Positions 59,779 to 64,000 of a DNA stretch of 64,000 nt are shown piece by piece. Origin of the DNA: Agromyces kandeliae (GTDB lineage Bacteria; Actinomycetota; Actinomycetes; Actinomycetales; Microbacteriaceae); contig NZ_WKJD01000002.1 of the NCBI RefSeq assembly GCF_009674665.1, positions 92,188-156,187 on the forward strand, read 5' to 3'. Each line of letters starts with the position of its first letter. The first letter of the stretch is position 1. The notes under the pieces are model-generated. The model was not told the DNA's origin. It searched no databases and saw only the letters and a program-made list of their open reading frames with translations. A program made the position numbers and the translations under genes.

Positions 59779-61080
59779 ATGTTCAACATTCGCACCCGAC
59801 GCGCGGCACTCGCCGCCGCGGCGGTCACGGCGAGCGCGGCGCTCGTGCTGACGGGCTGCTCCGGCGGCTCCGAGCCGGCCGCGACCTACGACCCGGACGA
59901 GGAGGTCACCCTCAACCTCGCCTTCTGGGGCAACGACGTCCGTGCCGACCTCTACGACCAGGCGATCGCCGCCTTCAGCGAGGAGTACCCGAACATCACG
60001 GTGAACTCCTCCTTCCTCGGCTTCCCCGAGTTCTGGGAGAAGCGGCAGACCGAGGCCGCCGGCGGCGGGCTCCCCGACGTCATGCAGTTCGACTACTCCT
60101 ACCTCCGCCAGTACTCCGAGAACGGCCTCCTGCTCGACCTCGAGCCCTACCTCGGGAACATCATCGACACCGAGCCGCTGAGCGAGAACATCCTCGGCAT
60201 CGGCGTCGTCAACGGCGAGACCACCGGCATCCCGACCTCGACCAACGCATGGGGCATGTTCACGAACCCCAAGCTGCTCGAGGGCGCGGGCGTCGAGGAG
60301 TTCCCCGGCGGCGACTGGGACGACTACAACGAGTGGATGGCCGAGGTGACCGAAGCCGGAGGCGGAGACCTGTGGGGCGGCACCGACTGGACCGGCCGCA
60401 TCCAGAACTTCGAGATCCAGCAGCGCGCGATGGGGTCGGACCTCTTCACCGACGAGGGTGAGCCGAACTTCACCGAGGACGACCTCGCGGCGTTCTGGGA
60501 GCAGGGCACCGACATCCGCGACGACGGCACCGTCATCACCCAGCAGCGCCTCGAGGAGATCTACCCGGTGTCGGGCTTCGACGCCGCGCTCACCACGAGC
60601 GAGCTGACGTGGGACAACTTCGGCGCCGGCTACCTCGGCAACCTGGGCGAGGAGTACACCGAGCTCGGACTGATCGCCCCGCCGATCACCGAGGAGGGCG
60701 CGCAGGACCTGTACCTCAAGCCCTCCATGCTGCACTCCATCGCCGCGACGACCGACCACCCCGAGGCCGCCGCCACGCTCGTGAACTTCCTCGTGAACAG
60801 CCCCGAGGCCGGTGCGATCTTCGGCACCAACCGCGGACTGCCCGCGTCGGAGACCATGCTCGAAGGCGCTCAGCTCGACCCGCTCGGCGAGCAGATCCGC
60901 GCCTACGAGGAGTCGATCAGCGACCGACTCGGCGACGCGCCGCCGGTGCCGATCGTCGGCTACGGCACCCTCGAGGAGAAGTTCCGCCAGCTCGGCCAGG
61001 AGCTCGGCTTCGGCACGATCACGGTCGACGAGGCCGTGAGCCAGTTCTTCACGGAGATGGACGTCGTCCTGAACCAGTAG
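59779..61080 (+). CDS. Extracellular sugar-binding lipoprotein of ABC importer
   Basis: A 433-residue family-1 binding protein. The signal peptide ends in VLTGC, giving a lipidated C27. The ligand domain contains LNLAFWGNDVRADLYDQAIAAFSEEYPNI and LPDVMQFDYSYLRQY. GGGAGGA lies 6 nt before the ATG. First gene of the importer, followed by a hairpin and two permeases. The ligand is probably the glycoside handled by the upstream enzymes. Confidence 0.92.
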   Translation: MFNIRTRRAALAAAAVTASAALVLTGCSGGSEPAATYDPDEEVTLNLAFWGNDVRADLYDQAIAAFSEEYPNITVNSSFLGFPEFWEKRQTEAAGGGLPDVMQFDYSYLRQYSENGLLLDLEPYLGNIIDTEPLSENILGIGVVNGETTGIPTSTNAWGMFTNPKLLEGAGVEEFPGGDWDDYNEWMAEVTEAGGGDLWGGTDWTGRIQNFEIQQRAMGSDLFTDEGEPNFTEDDLAAFWEQGTDIRDDGTVITQQRLEEIYPVSGFDAALTTSELTWDNFGAGYLGNLGEEYTELGLIAPPITEEGAQDLYLKPSMLHSIAATTDHPEAAATLVNFLVNSPEAGAIFGTNRGLPASETMLEGAQLDPLGEQIRAYEESISDRLGDAPPVPIVGYGTLEEKFRQLGQELGFGTITVDEAVSQFFTEMDVVLNQ

Positions 61081-61115
61081 GGACCCTTCGGGTCCGGGCC
61101 GAAGCGGTCCGGACC
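61081..61115 (+). terminator. Intercistronic hairpin after the binding-protein gene
   Basis: GGACCC (61081-61086) pairs with GGGTCC (61090-61095), and alternatively GGTCCGG (61091-61097) with CCGGACC (61109-61115). These two mutually exclusive stems begin at the base after the stop codon and probably tune permease expression below that of the binding protein. Confidence 0.6.
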
Positions 61116-61151
61116 CGGAGTACCCTCGGCACGGAACCCGGGAGAGAGACC

Positions 61152-62147
61152 ATGAGCACCACCCTGACGAAAGCGATCGTCACGGCCGATCAGGAGAAGC
61201 GCCCGCGCCTCCTCGGCCGTCGCGGCCCCGACACGCCCACGCGGCCCGGACTGAGGGTCCGCAACCGCAGGGAGACGGCGACGGGCTACACCTTCCTCCT
61301 CCCGTGGATGATCGGCTTCCTCGGCCTGACCCTCGGGCCGATGATCTACTCGCTGTACCTGGCGTTCACGAGGTACAACCTCTTCACCGAGCCGAGGTGG
61401 ATCGGGCTCGACAACTTCGTGCGCATGTTCACGGAGGACCCGCAGTACATCCAGTCGGTGCAGATCACGCTGGTCTACGTGCTCGTGGGCACGCCGATCA
61501 AGCTCGCCGCGGCGCTCGGCGTCGCGATGCTGCTGAACTACCGCGACCGGGGTTCGACCTTCTTCCGCTCGTCGTTCTACGCGCCGTCGCTGATCGGTGC
61601 GAGCGTGTCGGTCGCGATCGTGTGGCGGGCGATGTTCTCCACCGACGGCCCCGTCGACAACACGCTCTCGTTCTTCGGCCTCGACATCGGCGGCTGGGTC
61701 GGCAACGTCGCCCTCGTGCTGCCGATGATGATCCTGCTGGCGGTGTGGCAGTTCGGCGCCCCGATGGTGATCTTCCTCGCCGGCCTGAAGCAGGTGCCGC
61801 GCGAGCTCTACGAGGCCGCGGAGGTCGACGGAGCCGGCCCGATCCGGAAGTTCCGGTCGGTGACCTTCCCGATGCTCTCGAGCGTGATCTTCTTCAACCT
61901 CCTGCTCGAGCTCATCAACGCGTTCCAGGTGTTCGCGTCGGCGTACATCATCTCGAACGGCTCCGGCGGACCGGCCGGCATGACGAACTTCTACACCGTC
62001 TACCTCTACAAGCGCGGCTTCGCCGACCTGCAGATGGGCTACGCCGCCGCGATGGCCTGGGTGCTCGTGATCGTGGTCGCGATCATCGCCGCCATCCTCT
62101 TCAAGACCCAGAAGTCGTGGGTCCACTACGCGGGAGACAACCGATGA
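61152..62147 (+). CDS. Carbohydrate ABC transporter permease, MalF type
   Basis: A 331-residue CUT1 permease with six predicted helices after a basic 45-residue tail. The EAA loop reads ELYEAAEVDGAGPIRKFRSV near residue 218. GGGAGAGAG precedes the ATG. Its stop overlaps the second permease (ATGA). No ATPase is encoded nearby, so it again relies on a shared one. Confidence 0.92.
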   Translation: MSTTLTKAIVTADQEKRPRLLGRRGPDTPTRPGLRVRNRRETATGYTFLLPWMIGFLGLTLGPMIYSLYLAFTRYNLFTEPRWIGLDNFVRMFTEDPQYIQSVQITLVYVLVGTPIKLAAALGVAMLLNYRDRGSTFFRSSFYAPSLIGASVSVAIVWRAMFSTDGPVDNTLSFFGLDIGGWVGNVALVLPMMILLAVWQFGAPMVIFLAGLKQVPRELYEAAEVDGAGPIRKFRSVTFPMLSSVIFFNLLLELINAFQVFASAYIISNGSGGPAGMTNFYTVYLYKRGFADLQMGYAAAMAWVLVIVVAIIAAILFKTQKSWVHYAGDNR

Positions 62148-63067
62148 CCACCTCGACCAGCGAGATCGCGCGCCCCGAGTTCCTCGAGATCGAGCTCGAC
62201 CAGCAGCCGGCCCCCGAGCGGCGCCGCATCAAGCGCAAGACGATCAACACGATCATCTGGTTCGTCGTGCTCGCCGCACTGACGGCGATCGTGCTCTACC
62301 CGCTGATCTGGCTGTTCGTCGCGACGTTCAAGCCGTCCAGCGAGTTCGGCCAGAACCCGGGCCTGATCCCCGACAACCCCACGATCGACAATTACTTCAA
62401 GGTGCTCGAGGGCATCGCGGGCGTGCCGCTGTGGCGGTTCTTCGCCAACTCGACCTTCATCGCGGTCATGGCCGTGATCGGCACCCTGTTCTCCTCGGCG
62501 CTCGCGGCCTACGCGTTCGCCCGGGTGCAGTTCAAGGGCGTCGGGATCCTGTTCGCCGCGATGATCGGCACGTTGCTGCTGCCGTTCCACGTCGTGATCA
62601 TCCCGCAGTACATCATGTTCCAGAAGCTCGACATGGTGGACACGTACTGGCCGCTGATCCTGCCGAAGTTCCTCGCGACCGAGGCGTTCTTCGTGTTCCT
62701 GATCGTGCAGTTCATCCGGAACATCCCACGCGACATGGACGAGGCGGCCCGCATCGACGGCGCCGGGCACTGGCGCACGTTCTTCTCGATCATCCTGCCC
62801 CTGATCAAGCCCGCCCTGATCACGAGCGCGATCTTCACCTTCATCTGGACCTGGAACGACTTCCTCGGCCCGCTGCTCTATGTGAACAGTCCCGAGCAGT
62901 ACCCGCTCCCGGTCGCACTCCGCCTCTACAACGACCAGACGTCGACCTCCGACTACGGCGCGACCGTCGCGGTGTCGTTTCTCGCGCTGCTGCCGATCCT
63001 GATCTTCTTCATCGTGTTCCAGCGCTTCCTCGTCGACGGCGTCGCCACCCAGGGCCTCAAGGGCTAG
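62144..63067 (+). CDS. Carbohydrate ABC transporter permease, MalG type
   Basis: A 307-residue second permease with six helices. The EAA loop reads DMDEAARIDGAGHWRTFFSI near residue 197, and the C-terminus ends FQRFLVDGVATQGLKG, as usual for MalG-type proteins. Coupled to the first permease; the DUF624 gene follows after 10 nt. Confidence 0.92.
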   Translation: MTTSTSEIARPEFLEIELDQQPAPERRRIKRKTINTIIWFVVLAALTAIVLYPLIWLFVATFKPSSEFGQNPGLIPDNPTIDNYFKVLEGIAGVPLWRFFANSTFIAVMAVIGTLFSSALAAYAFARVQFKGVGILFAAMIGTLLLPFHVVIIPQYIMFQKLDMVDTYWPLILPKFLATEAFFVFLIVQFIRNIPRDMDEAARIDGAGHWRTFFSIILPLIKPALITSAIFTFIWTWNDFLGPLLYVNSPEQYPLPVALRLYNDQTSTSDYGATVAVSFLALLPILIFFIVFQRFLVDGVATQGLKG

Positions 63068-63077
63068 GGGCGAGCGG

Positions 63078-63746
63078 ATGTCTCGGGCAGGCGGTCGCAC
63101 GGAGCGTGACGCACGTCGCGCCGAGCGGTCGGGCTCCGGCCCGGTCCGCTCGGGCGCGGCACCCGCGCGCTTCCCGGGCGCGACGAGCGCGTTCGGGCTG
63201 CTCGGCGAGGTGCTCCTCGTGGGCGTGCTCGTGGCGCTCGTCTCGATCCCGCTCGTCACGCTGCCCGCGGCGCTCGCCGCGGGGGTCCGACACCTGCGGC
63301 GATACCTGCTCGCCGAGGGATCGCGCCTGGGCGAGTTCTGGGCCGACCTGCGGTCGGGGCTCCTCGGCGGGATCGGCGTCGGCGCGGCATCCGTCGTGCT
63401 CGCGCTCGTTCTGCTGCTCGACATCGACCTCGCGAACAGCGGCGCACTGCCCGGCGGGCCGATCGTCGCTGCGGTCGGCTGGGCCGGCCTCGTGGCGCTC
63501 GCCCTCGCGCTGTTCACCGCGGCCGGCCTGTGGACGCCGAAGCTCGGCTGGCTCGGCGCGCTGCGCGCGGTGCCGCGGGCGATCGCGGGCGACGCGGTCG
63601 GGGCGGGGTACCTCGTGGCATCCGCCGGCTTCGCGGCCGTCGTGACCTGGCAGCTGTTCCCGCTCATCGTGCCCGCGCTCGGCTGCGTCGCGCTCGCGAT
63701 CGTGGCGGTTCCGGAACGGCCGCGGCGGAGGCGCTCGGCGGACTGA
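63078..63746 (+). CDS. DUF624 (YesL-like) membrane protein
   Basis: A 222-residue protein with an Arg-rich N-terminal 35 residues and about five membrane helices. The stretch LLGEVLLVGVLVALVSIPLVTLPAALAAGVRHLRRYLLAE matches the DUF624 family (shown here only as a description of positions 41-80), whose genes regularly end CUT1 importer operons. It may stabilise or regulate the transporter; this is not proven. ATG 10 nt after the permease stop. Confidence 0.8.
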   Translation: MSRAGGRTERDARRAERSGSGPVRSGAAPARFPGATSAFGLLGEVLLVGVLVALVSIPLVTLPAALAAGVRHLRRYLLAEGSRLGEFWADLRSGLLGGIGVGAASVVLALVLLLDIDLANSGALPGGPIVAAVGWAGLVALALALFTAAGLWTPKLGWLGALRAVPRAIAGDAVGAGYLVASAGFAAVVTWQLFPLIVPALGCVALAIVAVPERPRRRRSAD

Positions 63747-63803
63747 CGTCCGCGGCAGGGACGAGCCCACCGCGCCCCTGATGCGGTCGAGCGCGCCCTG
63801 GAC

Positions 63804-63860
63804 GGCGCGCCCGCCTCGGGCCGGCGCGCCCGCCTCGGTCCGGCGCACCTCGGTCCGGTG
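63804..63860. repeat. Short degenerate tandem repeat
   Basis: A 19-bp unit beginning GGCGCGCCCGCCTCGG is present at 63804-63822 and 63823-63841. Shortened variants follow at 63842-63856 and from 63857. It lies after the DUF624 gene, directly before repeat copy C. Confidence 0.7.
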
Positions 63861-63864
63861 CGCC

Positions 63865-63939
63865 TCAGGAGGAACTTCGGGCCTGCAGACGGCGCGTCGA
63901 CCCGCCCTGCGCGGCGTGTCGCGCGGAATCTCCTCCCGA
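63865..63939. repeat. Palindromic repeat element, copy C
   Basis: A 75-bp element with related inverted ends, TCAGGAGGAACTTC (63865-63878) and GGAATCTCCTCCCGA (63925-63939). It shares GGCGTGTCGCGCG with copy A and the GGGAGGA-type ends with copy B. Confidence 0.55.
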
Positions 63940-63940
63940 A

Positions 63941-64000
63941 CGGGAACGGGAACGGGAACGGGAACGGGAACGGGAACGGGAACGGGAACGGGAACGGGAA
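63941..64000. repeat. Hexanucleotide tandem array (CGGGAA)n
   Basis: Ten exact CGGGAA units fill 63941-64000 and the array continues past the window edge. It follows repeat copy C. Six is a multiple of three, so if translated it would not shift frame; no ORF is assigned. Confidence 0.95.

Noticed and set aside
63941..64000. CRISPR-like repeat array at the window end
   Set aside because: The repeats are contiguous hexamers with no spacers, so it is a simple tandem repeat.
1..64000. tRNA, rRNA or transposase genes
   Set aside because: No cloverleaf-like segments, rRNA-like sequence or transposase motifs were seen on either strand.

Overview
The window comes from a very GC-rich (about 70% or more) actinobacterium. 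Protein types, heavy GTG start use, dense LacI-controlled sugar cassettes and many leaderless genes point to Microbacteriaceae, perhaps an Agromyces-like genus. That placement is inference from gene content, not a database match. I see no rRNA, tRNA, CRISPR array or transposase. No gap between genes exceeds 300 bases.

Layout. (1) 1-8087: a galactoside cassette with a divergent LacI regulator, GH42 beta-galactosidase, a two-permease ABC importer, its lipoprotein binding protein and a GH36 alpha-galactosidase. (2) 8095-11146: small genes, then a PopR/ClgR-like HTH regulator facing a two-gene clpP operon. One ClpP has an intact Ser-His-Asp triad and the other has Gly in place of the catalytic Ser. 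(3) 11278-15182: a large tandem cyclase/ATPase/TPR protein built like soluble adenylyl cyclase, preceded by a small coupled ORF. (4) 15201-27018: mostly single genes: secreted protein, MarR/NADP-oxidoreductase pair, LMF1-like membrane protein, TerC, metallo-beta-lactamase and NUDIX pair, MarR, Ser/Thr kinase, AI-2E-type permease, Eis-like acetyltransferase. (5) 27082-32310: a monosaccharide ABC importer and a divergent ABC exporter. (6) 32462-40311: GH51 arabinofuranosidase, a Gfo/Idh/MocA - DUF993 aldolase - TIM-barrel isomerase operon, a LacI regulator and another Gfo/Idh/MocA enzyme. (7) 41482-49539: a nearly complete oxidative hexuronate operon (uronate dehydrogenase, KDG dehydratase, enolase-superfamily acid-sugar enzyme, ketoglutarate-semialdehyde dehydrogenase, MFS) with a divergent LacI. 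(8) 49557-55656: small regulators, an alcohol dehydrogenase/TetR pair, an ArsR/SRPBCC pair and two gene remnants. (9) 55764-63746: a second glycoside cassette (PmoA-like, cupin, Gfo/Idh/MocA, GH43-like, ABC importer, DUF624). (10) 63747-64000: tandem repeats, ending in a hexanucleotide array that runs off the window.

How it works together. Most of the window is sugar scavenging: secreted lipoproteins and permeases import oligosaccharides, cytoplasmic hydrolases or oxidoreductive enzymes split them, and LacI proteins repress through palindromes placed directly behind the -10 hexamer. Five sites with consensus GGGNNARCGCTTTCCC link the clusters at 37 kb, 39 kb, 55 kb and 59 kb, and also the 5' coding end of the exporter at 30.5 kb, into one likely regulon of the LacI protein at 37735-38778.

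The most unusual parts are the heteromeric ClpP with one dead subunit next to a regulator ending in LVA, the shared promoter region between that operon and the cyclase, a recurring 72-79 bp palindromic element, and about fifteen genes whose -10 hexamer lies 5-7 nt before the start codon.
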